In this document: piece after piece, positions 1 through 36,369 of the stretch
How the letters are laid out: each line of letters opens with the position of its first letter
Position numbering within the stretch: the stretch's first letter is position 1
Source of the DNA: Ampullaceana balthica
Lineage: Eukaryota; Mollusca; Gastropoda; Lymnaeidae
DNA: 64,000 nt
Assembly (NCBI GenBank): GCA_944989445.1
Contig: CALYLW010000690.1
Coordinates: 208,501-272,500 of the forward strand
Reading direction: 5' to 3'
Translations under genes and position numbers: made by a program
The notes under the pieces: generated by a model
Seen by the model: the letters and a program-made list of their open reading frames with translations, nothing else
Told to the model about the DNA's origin: nothing
Databases searched by the model: none

Positions 1-909
1 CCCTCTGGACAAGATAAACACATACTGTCTAGACCAGTGCTACTCAAAGGGGTGGACCACCCTCCGAAGGTCCACAGACGTTATTCAGAAAGGAATATTA
101 TTATAATCATCCATTTGCAACCATTAATAAAACCCCTATAGAATATGTCAATTTTTCAGCAATAAGCACATAAATTTAAACAAATAATAAAATAAATAAC
201 ATTTTGCCACCTCTGCTGTACAGGTAAATTAGTGCACTGGTCCCTGGAACAATGGAAAAGATCCTGCCGGTTCAACATACTAAAAATTTTGAGAAGCAGT
301 GCTCTGGACAAGATAATTACACACATACAGGCACATAGAGAAAGTGAGACAGACCCACACACAGAGTTGTGCTTCTATAAAATGTATAATATATCCAGAA
401 TCAAACACCAGTCCTTGCACCATTCCACTACCCCATTCATAAATCTCAATATATCAAAGCAGGGAATGTTACATGTCAACATTAATTCATGGCAAATTTT
501 TTGATTGGTGCCAATGATCTTGATTTTAATATTTAATACACATCTTTATGTAACAAGATCTATGCGTACTAATTAAAAGGAGCATTAAAATTTTTAAAAA
601 TAAATACAAAAGCTAATACTAATAACCTGAGTTCTGGCCCCCCAAAAAAATCACTAGCCATGGAAAAAATGACTTTTATATGGAACATCAAGCAGTTATC
701 GTGAGCTAAGTCTGATACATGTATTATAAGAGTGCAAAGAAAAGCTGTGAGGTAAGACAATGCTGAGACAGGACAAGTACAACACTTGAAAGTAAATTAG
801 TGATCTCGAATATGTCCTTCACTAGTCAAAGCTGGCTGTCCAAACCATTATAAAGCCTTACATTTAAACAAAACAAATAAACCCACATTTGTCCAATAAA
901 TTATAGATT

Positions 910-985
910 AATAATAATTGATAATTTTTATAGCGCTGTATCCCAGCAAGGAACCGGGCTCACAGCGCTTTACATTAAAAAGAAT
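910..985 (-). repeat. Interspersed repeat with AGCGCT ends, copy 1
   Basis: TAGCGCTGTATCCCAGCAAG through CACAGCGCTTTACATTAAA. The same sequence occurs inverted at about 22610-22670. The AGCGCT motif at both ends makes it partly self-complementary. Family not identified. Confidence 0.55.
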
Positions 986-3069
986 CTATTCTTCACTGAA
1001 GTGTTTGGGGAAATCTAAATGGTTTAAGAGGACAAATAATAAAATAATAAAATGAAATGGTCTATAAAAATCTCTAGGGTTTAACAAACGTAATTTATCT
1101 TGAGATAAGTGATATCCATACCTCACCCCCAAAAATAATAGAATTCAAGTTATGAACGCATACACATTCAAAACTGTGACAAAAGTGAAAGTTAAATAGA
1201 TGCTAAGACAGACATTTATTTTTTTTAAAAAGTGACAGCAAATTTTAACTGAGATCTTTAGACATTGTTTTTAACATTTGAAAAATAATGAGAGAAGCCA
1301 AATATTGCACATGATTTCACAAATAAATTTTAAAAATTAATATCTGACAAGCACAGGCTTCCCACTGCCCAACACTAAAGATATTCACTATCTGAGTTAA
1401 TACTTAAATCTAAAGCTCAAATTAGATTTAATTCTTTGAGGTAAAACTTAATTTGGTAAAAAATAAATCAAACTGCATTTGTCATATGTTAAAGCTGATG
1501 AAATTCAATGGCTCAATACAATTATTTATTTATTTATTATCCCTTCACAAACAATGTTTATCGGATAACTTGACGTTGGATAAAATCAATGAATGATATC
1601 CTACTATTTCTAGGCAACAAGCCCTGTCACAACTATGCTCATAAGTGCACACACTTTGTTCATCCTTCATATGTTATATCTGATTACGCCAGTACATGTG
1701 TTTATGGGCTACCTCTTCTCGCTGGCCACTTCCTGTGGGAGTCAGCTGTTAACTCTCAAGATTTTAGTCAGACTCTGAGTGCCACTTGCCAGTTTGTAAA
1801 ATCCATTGCAAGTTGCATTTCCAATGAATGTGACAGGCCACTAAAGTAATGCAAGATTATTCTCAGATGGGTTGGGAGTTCAATGCTGCACCATCACAGT
1901 TAACAACCAAATTTTCACCATTATATTCACTGTCTCAAGTGATCCGTGCAGACAGTACAAATATCACTGTCAAGTTAAATGAACTGTCAAATTAGGGCAG
2001 GTCAAAGGTGAAGATGTCAAATTAGGGCAGGTCAAAGGTGAAGATGTCAAATTAGGGCAGGTCAAAGGTGAAGATGTCAAATATTCAAATGAATTATACT
2101 TATGTGTCTTTTTTGTTTAACATATAAACATTTAACATTCATTGATTTATAAAATGAATAAATAAAATATAAGCTAATGAACTTTGTGACAATGGGGTCA
2201 ACCCATACAAAGTCTATGAATATTTCTTTAATTAACAATGAACATTATACTTCTTCAATATAGTCTCCTTAATATTTTATTTCTTTATTGGGCACAATGC
2301 ATATTATGTCTCCAGTGGAAAATCTCCATAGAAAATGAAGTATGAGAGACAAACATTATTATACGTCTTAATGTTGTTCATGTATTCAAGTTGACTGGTT
2401 AACCAGTCCTAAAACCAGGACCGGTTCTATTTAATCTGGAGTGGTTAACTGTAACTTTAATTTGTTTATATTAGTCCATTTCACATAATTTTTTAAAGTG
2501 TCGATCTTCAAACAAGTATTAATTTCAACCACCTTATTTTACAGTGTATGAGATGACCTTTTAACACATTAATCATGAAAATTTTCTCAAAGGTCGGCGG
2601 TCGCCATATAGACTGGTTAGCGGTACGGTTGATGACAGTTAAGATGAATGGCAGCATACAACAGCTAACACACAAGTGACGATGACATCAAAGGGCCTTC
2701 TTAATATTCCAGTTTGGGGTTGATGGCAAATTTTTTTTTAAATCACACGTTATCACTGTTAGTTCGTGTCACCATTAGTTCGGCTAATGAATGATTTTTT
2801 TTACTATGACTTGAGTTTCTAAATTTGTTACATTCTCTTGTAGATTTTAAAAACTAAGTAAAAATACCTCACTACCAATAACATACGGTTAACCAGACTT
2901 TTTTAAACAGTTAGCCTAATTTAACAGTCTTTAACAACCTTAACATGTATCCATTGGCAACTAGACAGCATAATTTAACAGTCTTAACAACCTTACTATG
3001 TATCCACTGGTAACTACACACAGCATAATTCCAAACAGAGAAAACTGGGACTTGATAAACAGATAAATA

Positions 3070-3213
3070 TATCACATTCTGGAGCCAAGCCAAACTTTGA
3101 TCAAAACTTGATTTATGATTTATTTGCCTGACAACTGTTGGAATAATTGTTATTTACAAATGATTTTAGCACATGAGATAAAATGTTGAGTTGCTAGTCA
3201 CTGAGCCAGAGTT
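3070..3213 (+). repeat. Direct repeat of about 140 bp, copy A
   Basis: Begins CACATTCTGGAGCCAAGCC and ends CACTGAGCCAGAGTTT. A diverged second copy at 4761-4890 has an internal deletion. Copy A lies downstream of VPS54 and copy B in its intron 23-24 region. Confidence 0.75.
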
Positions 3214-3661
3214 TGAGTACACAGTAAGCTCAACAATTTATTTTTTTCAATCACCATTTTACACGTCAGCTGTGCAAGATTCTGTCCTGGTGGCTGTTTG
3301 AACTGGTGTTGAGAAGTCAACTTTTTGAGAACCTTCACCTCGTGTCTATTAACTGGGGTGTTCAGTTGGTGTTGTTGATATTAACGTATGAAGTAACTAG
3401 CCATATGAAAACCATTGGATATTGGTTGTTCATTGACTGATGAATTCATCTGGTGCTGTGATGGGTGCAACATCGATGCCCATTTCATTGCCTGGTGTAT
3501 TCATCTGGTGTCATCACATGTCCATTTATTAACTGTGAATTTAACTGGTGCTGTATGTTGATGGTAACATCTGATGACACCAAGAATATTTGCATCGTAA
3601 GTGTCCATTCACTAAATGGTGTATTTAATTCACACAGTTTAGCCTGTGGTCAGTGCCTCGT

Positions 3662-3667
3662 TTTATT
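3662..3667 (-). terminator. Candidate polyadenylation signal of VPS54
   Basis: AATAAA on the minus strand, about 255 nt beyond the stop codon and just past the 41-bp array. Assigned by position only. Confidence 0.4.
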
Positions 3668-3920
3668 TGATTTGACAGAGTTTCACTAACTGGGAGATTG
3701 GTCGGCTGATGGGTGTCACTTGATGCCCCACACTGCACTTGTGCTGGTGACGGCTGTCACCTGATGCCCCACACTGCACCTGTGCTGGTGACGGCTGTCA
3801 CCTGATGCCCCACACTGCACTTGTGCTGGTGACGGCTGTCACCTGATGCCCCACACTGCACTTGTGCTGGTGACGGCTGTCACCTGATGTCCCACACTGC
3901 ACTTGTGCTGGTGACGGCTG

Positions 3921-27880
<23,960 letters not shown>

Positions 27881-27899
27881 TGCAAACAGTTTGTAGATC

Positions 27900-28310
27900 C
27901 CATTAATAGTATTTATAGTAAATTCCAAGAAATGTTATTGTCCTATATTCTCATGAAATTTGTTTCTCCTAACTTCTGAAATTAACACTTTCATTTTAAA
28001 AAAATTGAAATTGACTCAATGAAATGTTTAACAATTATTAGTAACAAAGACAAATGAATTATGAATTAAATTAAAATTAATAATTCTCTCTGACACATTC
28101 ACAAGTCAATCTGTTAAAGTATAAGTAACACTATTTTTTTTTAAATATTGGGTATATGTTATAAATGAGATTCTTCAAATTAAAGATATCACAAGTGTGT
28201 TTGGTGCATGATATTTTCTTAATTTGTTTTTAAAGCATAAAATTTAAATAAAATTTTGATTTGATAAAGCAGCTGTGTAAAATATTTATGTAAATATTTA
28301 ATATGTAACC
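27900..28310. other. AT-rich sequence upstream of VPS54 exon 1
   Basis: No gene seen. Contains the acceptor-like site near 27978 that could end a 5' UTR intron of VPS54. Confidence 0.5.
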
Positions 28311-28639
28311 CAGTAGGCACTCCAACTCAAAATTTCAAATACATCTAACACACACAAACAGCATATCATAGGAAAGAGCTCACTTTCAGTTTTCCAATGA
28401 CACCTGGATCATTGTTCTATCTCTTTTAGGAGAAAAGTTATAATTTTTTCAGTGAATTAATTTTCCTCCTTATTTACCTTTGTAATTAATTCTAAAAACT
28501 GTGATCGAATATTAGCTCTTCCCACACTATTTTGTTCATAACTCAGTAATTAATGAAGATAGAACCCTGCCATTTAGGGGATACATTAATAACACATACT
28601 TAAACAAAAAACAACACATTAGGTGTGAATTAAATAAAT

Positions 28640-29720
28640 ATATTTTATAAAACATGACCATATAAGGACAAGGGGTCAATAGCGACAAATGTCAAAAAAT
28701 TCTGTTTTACTTCAAAATAGCATAACTTTTAAACCAACAATGCCATAACTGTAAAATTTTCAGTACAATCAGATAATGCCCAACTGAAATTAATGCAAAT
28801 AAAAGAATACATTAAATGCAGATCAGATCATTTTTGCACATTTTATAAAAAAAACATAGATCGAAAATTGAACTCGGCCGACAATTTACGATTAAATGTA
28901 TAACTTTAAAACCATTAAAGCTTTTGCTATGAAAATTTCAGTACAAACAGATAATGCCCATTAGAAAGTAATGCCAGTTATAAAATACATTAAATGCAGA
29001 TCAGATAATTTAGGCATATTAAAGAATAAAAACATAGATTGAAAATCGAATTCTGCCGACAATTTACAATTAAATGTATAACTTTAAAACTATTAAAGCT
29101 TTTGCTATGAAAATTTCAGTACAAACAGATTATGCCCATTAGAAATTAATGCCAATTATAAAATACATGAAATGCAGATCAGATAATTTAGGCATAATAA
29201 AGAAAAAAAACATGGATGGAAAATCGAACTTGGCCGACAGTTTATATTTAATTACATAACTTTAAAATTATTAAAGCTTTTGCTATGAAAATTTCAGTAC
29301 AAGCAGATTATGAACATTACAAAATAAATGCATATAAATAATACATATAATGTAAATCAAAAAATGTAGGCATAATATTAAAATTACACGCGCATGATTA
29401 AAAACTAAACATGGCCAACACATTTTAAATTTAAATGTGTAACTTTAAGATTAATAAATCTATTGCAATGCAATTTTCAGAACAGACATATAATATTTAG
29501 TTGAAACCAATGCATATAAAAATAAAATACAATTCAAGAAATTTATACATAATTTTAAAATATTTGCGAGCGGAAAACTGTGAACGGCCGAGACAATTTA
29601 CATTTAAAATTGTATTTTTAATACCAAGTAGGCTATTGCAATTAAATTGTTAATTAAAAAAGGACTTCAGTGATAATCAAAACAAATAAATAAACATTAA
29701 ATTCAAATGCAGATTATATA
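28640..29720. repeat. Diverged 178-bp tandem repeat, five or six copies
   Basis: The landmark GCCGAC or its variants recur at 28877, 29055, 29233, 29414 and 29587, spaced 178, 178, 181 and 173 bp. TTTCAGTACAAACAGATTAT recurs in step. Copies are far more diverged than the minisatellites, so this array is old. The unit is AT-rich and satellite-like. Confidence 0.88.
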
Positions 29721-30076
29721 ACTATGCATAATTATAAAAATTATTTTATGACAACATAAATAAATGTAACTTGCAAATTAAAACATTTTAAAAATTGAGC
29801 ACTTGTGTCCAAGGCAGGATGGCCGTCCCCAGTAAAAGTACAGTAGCATATGGAGTCCTTGTCAATCTGAATATGAAAGAAAGAAAAAAAAATTAAACTA
29901 AAGAAAATGAGAGTCACCTATGATAACATCAGAAACTAAATGAGATAATGTAATTTTTTCATAGTCTATGACAGAAAATACTAACTTACTATAAAACAGG
30001 AAAGCAGTCCATTCTACCAGAGAGTAGCATGGACAGCTTTTCCCTAATGTTCTTCTGACATAGAAAAGAAACTGTC

Positions 30077-30247
30077 TCAAAAAAATCGTGGACACGGTTG
30101 GTAGTTCTGGCTCCTCAGCTCAAGCAGCACATCATCCTCGTCTATAGGTAGATTAAACACATCCTCCTCTCTCGTGAGTATCAGTCCAGGGTGTTTGTTG
30201 ATCTCCTCCGCCTCCAGGCTGGCTATGCATGTCCTCATGGGTGATAT
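30077..30247 (-). CDS. Possible terminal exon of an unrecognised minus-strand gene
   Basis: After the acceptor-like tttaacag at 30248 the sequence is open for 56 codons to TGA. It includes CIASLEAEEINKHPGL and EDVFNLPIDEDDVLLELRS, a composition that looks like a folded acidic protein rather than noise. I do not recognise it. The likely upstream exon (30395-30480) ends in phase 1 and would join to a different, shorter frame here, so either the intron model or the gene is broken. It may belong to the enclosing repetitive element. Confidence 0.4.
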   Translation of the reverse strand: MSPMRTCIASLEAEEINKHPGLILTREEDVFNLPIDEDDVLLELRSQNYQPCPRFF

Positions 30248-30394
30248 CTGTTAAACATTGTACAAAATTCATTAAACATTTTACAAAATAAAGAAAAGGC
30301 TAAAGACAATACCATAATCAAGTGGCTTTAAAAAAAAGACTAAGTTCAAGATATTTAAGTGCAGAAATTATGTAGACAAAATTAATATACTCAC

Positions 30395-30480
30395 AGTCAT
30401 CCAGGGTCAGGTCAAAAGTTTTCCAAAAAGACTTAATAATCCAAGTGACAGGAAGATAATCTTCTGTATAGAAGGAGCGT
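30395..30480 (-). CDS. Possible exon upstream of 30077-30247
   Basis: 86 nt between ctgtttacag and T|gtgagt. One frame is open and gives RSFYTEDYLPVTWIIKSFW then KTFDLTLDD; the other two have stops. Its 5' end and acceptor are copied in inverted orientation at 32781-32819. No family recognised. Confidence 0.35.
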
Positions 30481-31439
30481 CTGTAAACAGATAAGATAAA
30501 CAAATGGTAATACTGAAAAAAAATAATGAAAGTAATAAATTCCTTATCTTAAAAATAACTGCCGGGTAAAAAAAGTTAAAAGCAATTACAAAAATAAATT
30601 TAATGATACTAATACTAGTACAGTAAAACTACTTTGAGCTTGGGTTGGTAACTAATACAAACTATGGGGGGGATTCTTGTTTGAACAAATTAATTCGGTA
30701 TTATTATAGTATTTCATTACAATTGATCTAGCTATTTTATGACAAATAACTTTTTTTCTTTTACAAATATTTTGTTTTATCTGTACAAAATCTCCAAATA
30801 TCATTTAAACATGTCTTAAATTCATTTAGACTACTCTACTTTAAACTGAATATAATATAATAACTCAATCTCCCTGTGTTAAAAAAAAATTTTTAAAAAG
30901 ATGGCCGCCATTTATCCGATTACAAAAAATTACATGGGTTATCACCTGGTGAACCTTATTATTAATTTTCCAAGCGGTCGGTGATGTTTAAAGTAAATGC
31001 ATTATATCAGAAAATGAATAAGCTTTCTATACAATACAAGATCTAACCTTTACAGTCATAAGTAAGGGGAAATTTGACAGAGTTTCCACTTACCAAAAGT
31101 ATAAGCTCCAATTGTTCATCGAAAGAATGGTCCAAATGACACAATATTTACACCCTCGTGATCGGAAATCTTTGGCGAAAAAAGTTTAGTTTGAATTCGA
31201 GTTATTTTTAGAAAATGACGCATAAGAGAGACAAAGACCGACGCATACCGAAAACCCGCCATTCACAACTCGTCACAGTGCCGCCCCCCGCTTAGCCCGC
31301 CGTTTTTTTCGGCGCGCGCAGCGAGTATTGGAGTGCCTAACAAGGGTGTAAAAAATATGTGTGTTGGCAGAACAAGGTAGAATCACAAGGAAGAGGGGGG
31401 AGGGGGGGTGCGACTTCATTCATTTATTTGGATTTGAAT

Positions 31440-33480
31440 GCCTGCATGATCATATTCATATATAACAGGGGTGGCCAGACCTGCAGAAATGAGAGCCATT
31501 TTAAAATATAAAGAAATTGTTGAATCACCATTGGTCATTAAACCTTGCTTGGAAATCTTCCAGTAATCCTTGTAACATATCTTTCATTAATTGTATGCGA
31601 GTCGCAATGTGAACACAGAAGAGCCTCAGCAAGCTGCAGTTTGGCCCCCGTCACCGATGATATATGAAAATTTAGGCCTAATGTAAAGGAAATTTCTTAT
31701 ATGGTTGAATTTAATGGAAAGTTCAAGTATCAATGCTTTAACTTTTAACAGTCAAAATTTGTGAGGTTATTCCTAGCCACCATTGTTTTCACATGTTATG
31801 TCTAATAAATTATAAATTATAGTTAAAACATGGCTTTTTAACTTTTAAATTTAAATAGATTGGAATTCACTTTTGACTTTTTATACTTTTAATTTTAAAT
31901 AGATTAGAAATAGAATTCATTCATTGACATTAAACTGTAACCTGTTGACTGTTGATTTAAATAGCTCATGCAGCTTCAGAGAAGCATTAGTGATTAGTGT
32001 CAAAATTAAAATGTTAGTAATCCTACTCTCATTCATTAAATACTTTTTTATTTCTGATTTAAGACAGAATTTAAGTGTTTAAATTGGTAAAATAAGTTAT
32101 TAATTTATTTATTAAGTTCTAAAAATTTTTACTTCACTAAAATAAGGGATTACCGGTTAAATAAGAATAAATTATAGCCTACACACACAAATGTCAGTGC
32201 CTAGAGTCAATTCCAACTTAACTAGGGCCACAGGGCTAACTGACTGAACCTAATTTAATTAATTAATAATAATAATAATTAATAGGCCTATTAATTAATT
32301 TAATTTAAATATTATAATAATAATATTAATTAAATTATATTATTCACCGATTTAAGTCACACTAATTAAATTTCTGTTTCGGTAAATTGTAAACATGAGT
32401 AAAAAATATTAAAAATAACATATATGAAAATTTCATATGGTGTAATTGTAACATATAACTAAAAATGAAGCACATTTTTAAAAAATACTAATAATTTTTC
32501 CTAACTTAACACAGTTCGAAGACTTTTTGACGCCATTTTGGTACTCGTGATTACATTTCCGGTCGAACGTGGCTAGGCTCCGGTGTAGCTAATTGAAAGT
32601 TATCCATGTTATAAAATAAAATTCCACTAAAATATTTTTAACTCAGAATTGAGTCCGGTACTTTTAACTTTTCATATCATTCGTGCGTGTGTGTGTGTCT
32701 GTCCTGTGAATCCTGCATTTCTACAGAAATAATGACAAGATTTTTTTTGTTCAAAAGTCAGCATTGATATTTTATCTTATCTTATCTGTTACAGACGCTC
32801 CTTCTATACAGAAGATTATTGCGTCCTAGTCTTATCTATGGTTTGTGTTTAGTCCTGCATTCTTATTAGAGTTTTAAATGGTGATAAAGGATGAATATTC
32901 TTCCCTACCCCCATCTATTCAAAAAAAGAAATTTTAAAAAAATTATAATAATAAATAAAAATAATAAAAATGAGAAATGAAAGATGCCCTGAGGACATGT
33001 ATAGCTACCCTAACAAAGATGGCTTAACTGTGGAAACCTCTCCAGAAATGGGGTACCGGTAAAATAGGTGAGAATCGTGCAGAGATCTTATGAAAAATCT
33101 GACATCCAAGGTGGTCCATGAAACAGAATCCACTATAGCAAGGATCGGGAAACCATGGCTCGCGAGCCAGATGTGGCTCTATTGATGGCTGAATCTGGCT
33201 CGCAGACAAATGTTCGTTTATAAAAAAAAATGTTTCTTCAGACTCCTTTGATCTACATATTAATTGCATATCCAAAAATACAAATAATAATTTTTAAAAT
33301 TTCAAGGTTTTCAAATTTATTCTCGTTTCCACAATTACCTTTTGAATGAAATAAATAAATAAAACAACCACAAAAACAACCAAAGAAATCCAAAATTTAG
33401 CGAAATGAAATTCAGAACCTTCAATCCGTGTGTAGTCAGAAAAGAATCAAAAGATATCGAGTTATCATCGCAGTATCATC
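31440..33480. other. Non-coding spacer with decayed repeat fragments
   Basis: Contains CAGGGGTGGCCAGACC near 31470 and TTTGGCCCCCG near 31650, possibly the two ends of a decayed hAT MITE; a 20-bp palindrome AATTAATAGGCCTATTAATT near 32280; the promoter candidate at 32520-32600; an inverted exon copy at 32781-32819; and a GGCTCGCGAGCC-containing repeat near 33155-33225. No gene seen. Confidence 0.45.
32520..32600 (-). promoter_or_regulatory. Candidate housekeeping-type promoter for VPS54
   Basis: On the minus strand, an ETS-like CCGGAAAT (about 32554-32562) is followed by a YY1-like AAAATGGCG (about 32531-32539), a combination common at broadly expressed animal promoters. It lies about 4.6 kb upstream of the first recognised coding exon, which would require an upstream non-coding exon. 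Position and motifs only. Confidence 0.3.
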
Positions 33481-33485
33481 TATAG

Positions 33486-36242
33486 CAGAGGTTCCCAACC
33501 CCGTGCCCGCGGGCGCCATGGCGCCCACGGAACGATTCGTATGTGCCCGCCACAGAGACATAATTTTTTCATAAACATTAATTAAAAATGTGAATTATAT
33601 TTATTTATTTGTTAGAATTTTAATTTTTTTGAGTGCCTAGGTTTATAAAATACGTTCGTATGTTTGCGATATTGTATGAATGAGTGGTTCCTTTGCTGAC
33701 AATACTTGTCGCAACTTGTCTAACGGCGAGCCAGACTGCACTCTTCACGCTAGCCTGGAACACTCCTGGAACAAAGAGTGATGTGCAAATAGCATTCCCT
33801 GCCTGGAACCGCGTTGTTGTCATTGTGATGCGATTGCTGCCCCGTTTGAGTCGCGACAGTTAGCTAGGAGACATTTTCGTCTGACGAAACACGAATTAGG
33901 AGTTTTGATATTCCTTCTGTAAATTTATAACGGGGTAAAAGCGAGGAGCGTAATCTATTATATTAACAAGCGATAATTTATTATTATTGTGGGAATAGTT
34001 ATAGTCCTTGTTATAATATATTTATGCATTTAATGTAGAACAGACTTGAGCTATATCATTGATATTATATTGTAGTTCAAATACTATTTATTATTTTTTA
34101 AGCCCTAAAATGAGTGGACCGCTTATAAGACAACGAACCTATAATTTTAACACTGACTGGGGAGGAATCATATTGTTACGTTAATTTGAAAAATAAATGC
34201 GTTTGTTTGTTGTGTGGTAGTAGCATTGCAGTGCCGAAAAAAAACATAATGTTGAACGACACTTTCAGACAATTCATGCCACTTTTGAAGTGAATTATCC
34301 ACTTATATCTGAAGTAAGAAAGAAACAAAATTGTCAACTAAAATCAAGTCTAACTGCACAACAGACTTTTCACTAGACATGTGGAAAATTCTAAAAAAGG
34401 CCGCCTTTGCTTCTTTCAAAATTTCTCACATGCTCGCACAAAAGAAGAAACCTTTCATTGATGGTGAGTTGTTTCAAGAACTATGTTTGACTGGTGCCGA
34501 TTGTTTGTTTGATGGATTTTCTAAGAAACGTGAGATTGTCTCAGCAATACAAGACTAACAGTTGTCAAATAACACTGTCACAAGAGGAAAACATGCAATT
34601 TCAACAGACATACAAACTCAGTTAAAGACTCACTTGGAAATATGTGCCTGGTTCTCGCTACAATTTGACGAGTCAACAGATATATCAGACACTGCAGTTA
34701 TGGTGAGAATGGTATTTAGTAACTTCACAGTAAAAGAGGATATGTTAAAAATATTACCTATGAAAGGACAGACAAGGGATGAGGATATTTTTAATACATT
34801 CAGAACATACGCCAAGTCAATAAAATTGCCTTTGCACAAGCTGTCTGTGATAACCACCGATGGGGCACCAGCAATGGTAGGTAAAAACAAATGATTTATT
34901 GCCCTCTGCAAGAAGGATGAATCATTTTCAAACTTTATGTTCTAACACTGTATTATCCACCAGGAAGCTCTGTGTTGTAAAATATTGCCATTTGAACATA
35001 ATATGAAAATAGTTACAAAAATAATCAATTCTATTCGAGCAGCTCCTTTGCAACATCGACTTTTCAAGGCCCTGTTAGAAGATACTGAAGATAAAGAACA
35101 TGATCTTATTCTGCAAACTGAAGTACGATAGCTCAGTAAAGGAAAGGTTCTTACAAGATTTTTGAGTTTAATTGAAGAAATAAAAACATTTATAAACGAT
35201 AAAAATGACAATTATGATATGATGAACTAGCTGACTTTCGCTTGCTGATTGATTTGGGATTTTTCACAGACATCATGGAAAAATTGAATTCTTAAATTTG
35301 GAGTTGCAAGGGAAAGACAAAAACATATCTGAAATGATAAACTCTGTAAAATCATTTAAAGCTAAATTGGATTTGTTGCTATCACATCTGCAGATCAATT
35401 CTCTCGTGCATTTCCCACATATAAAGAAAATGCTAGGTAACAATGAACTAAACGGGTCATTATTTATTAAGCATCTTCAAGTGTTAAAAAACAGTTTGTA
35501 GAGAGATTTTTGCAGTTTGCACATATCGGGCCAATTGTTTCCTTCTGTATCAATCCTTTTACTTGCTAAATAAATGTAATGGAAATGGCCGCATTTATTG
35601 CAGATTTTGTTCAAGGTAAGACAGAAGAACTAGAATTAGAACTGTTGGACCTTAAGAATGATATTTTGCTAAAATACTTAATATCAGGTGACTTTTGGAA
35701 TACAGTGGACAGAGAAAAGTTAACATTTTTGAAAAAAAATTTGCATATAAAATGGAACCATTTTTCGGTTCGACATATTTATGCGAATCATTGTTTTCAA
35801 ATATTAACTTTATAAAATCAAGATATAGATCTCGACTCACCGATTATCATCTTTATGATTGTTTGTTAACAGGATTATCCTCTTACTCTCCTAATTATGA
35901 GCCACTGGCCAATGATGAGCAATGCCAAAGATCACATGGACATATTGATATTATATTTTTTTAATAAAATGTTTTCTTTGTATTTGTGTTTTTTGTTTAC
36001 TTTGTTTACGTTTTGTAAATACATTTCTCTCTGTGTATGCAATTTGAATAATAATTTATTTATTTTGAAACATGTTTGTTTATTATTTAATTAATTTATT
36101 AATAAATTATGAATATAAGAAAATAAATTATGGGAAAATGAGAAGTTATGGAAGGAGTTTGTCGATTAAAAATAGGTGGTTCCCGCCACCCTACCGATAT
36201 TTTAGAATGTGCTCTAGAGTACAAAAAGGTTGGGAACCCCTG
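33486..36242 (+). mobile_element. Complete but decayed hAT transposon, 2757 bp
   Basis: Terminal inverted repeats CAGAGGTTCCCAACC (left) and GGTTGGGAACCCCTG (right) differ at one base. The element is flanked by a perfect 8-bp target duplication ATCTATAG at 33478-33485 and 36243-36250. It contains a broken transposase (34087-35965) on the plus strand. Confidence 0.95.
34087..35965 (+). pseudogene. hAT-family transposase pseudogene
   Basis: Broken into several reading segments by stops and frameshifts. Segments include LQFDESTDISDTAVMV and TTDGAPAMVG (around 34660-34880), typical of the DDE-containing core in hAT proteins of the ZBED/GTF2IRD2-like lineage. A conserved RWLSKG-type motif appears with a stop in place of its Trp (near 35131). 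A C-terminal dimerisation segment contains CESLFSNINFIKSRYRSRLT (about 35785-35840). The N-terminal part retains a Cys pair like a BED finger (near 34205). It is not expected to be active. Confidence 0.9.
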
Positions 36243-36369
36243 ATCTATAGTTTCCTATTATTTACAAAATAAAGTCAGTCCACAGAATTTGTGATCCTAG
36301 CAGTCTCTCTACCCCAATCTAGGATGTAATAAAATAACAATTGATGGTTAACCCTAAAACCAGCTTCAG

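Larger units (their letters stand above)
1..3660. other. Downstream intergenic region, no gene seen
   Basis: AT-rich sequence without a supported gene. It holds a partial direct repeat (CTCTGGACAAGATAA at 2 and 301), an interspersed element near 915-985, three copies of a 30-bp unit at about 1988-2080, a 16-bp perfect palindrome at 2391-2406 (GACTGGTTAACCAGTC), an approximate duplication around 2920-3030, and loosely repeated CTGGTGTT-type sequence at 3290-3640 that looks like a decayed minisatellite. Confidence 0.5.
28316..31337. mobile_element. Possible 3.0-kb element with short inverted ends
   Basis: TAGGCACTCCAA at 28314-28325 is matched by its complement TTGGAGTGCCTA at 31328-31339. With TA read as target duplication the element is 28316-31337. 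It encloses a 178-bp tandem repeat, two possible minus-strand exons and a GC-rich end (31240-31325). The short inverted match could be coincidental. Confidence 0.35.
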
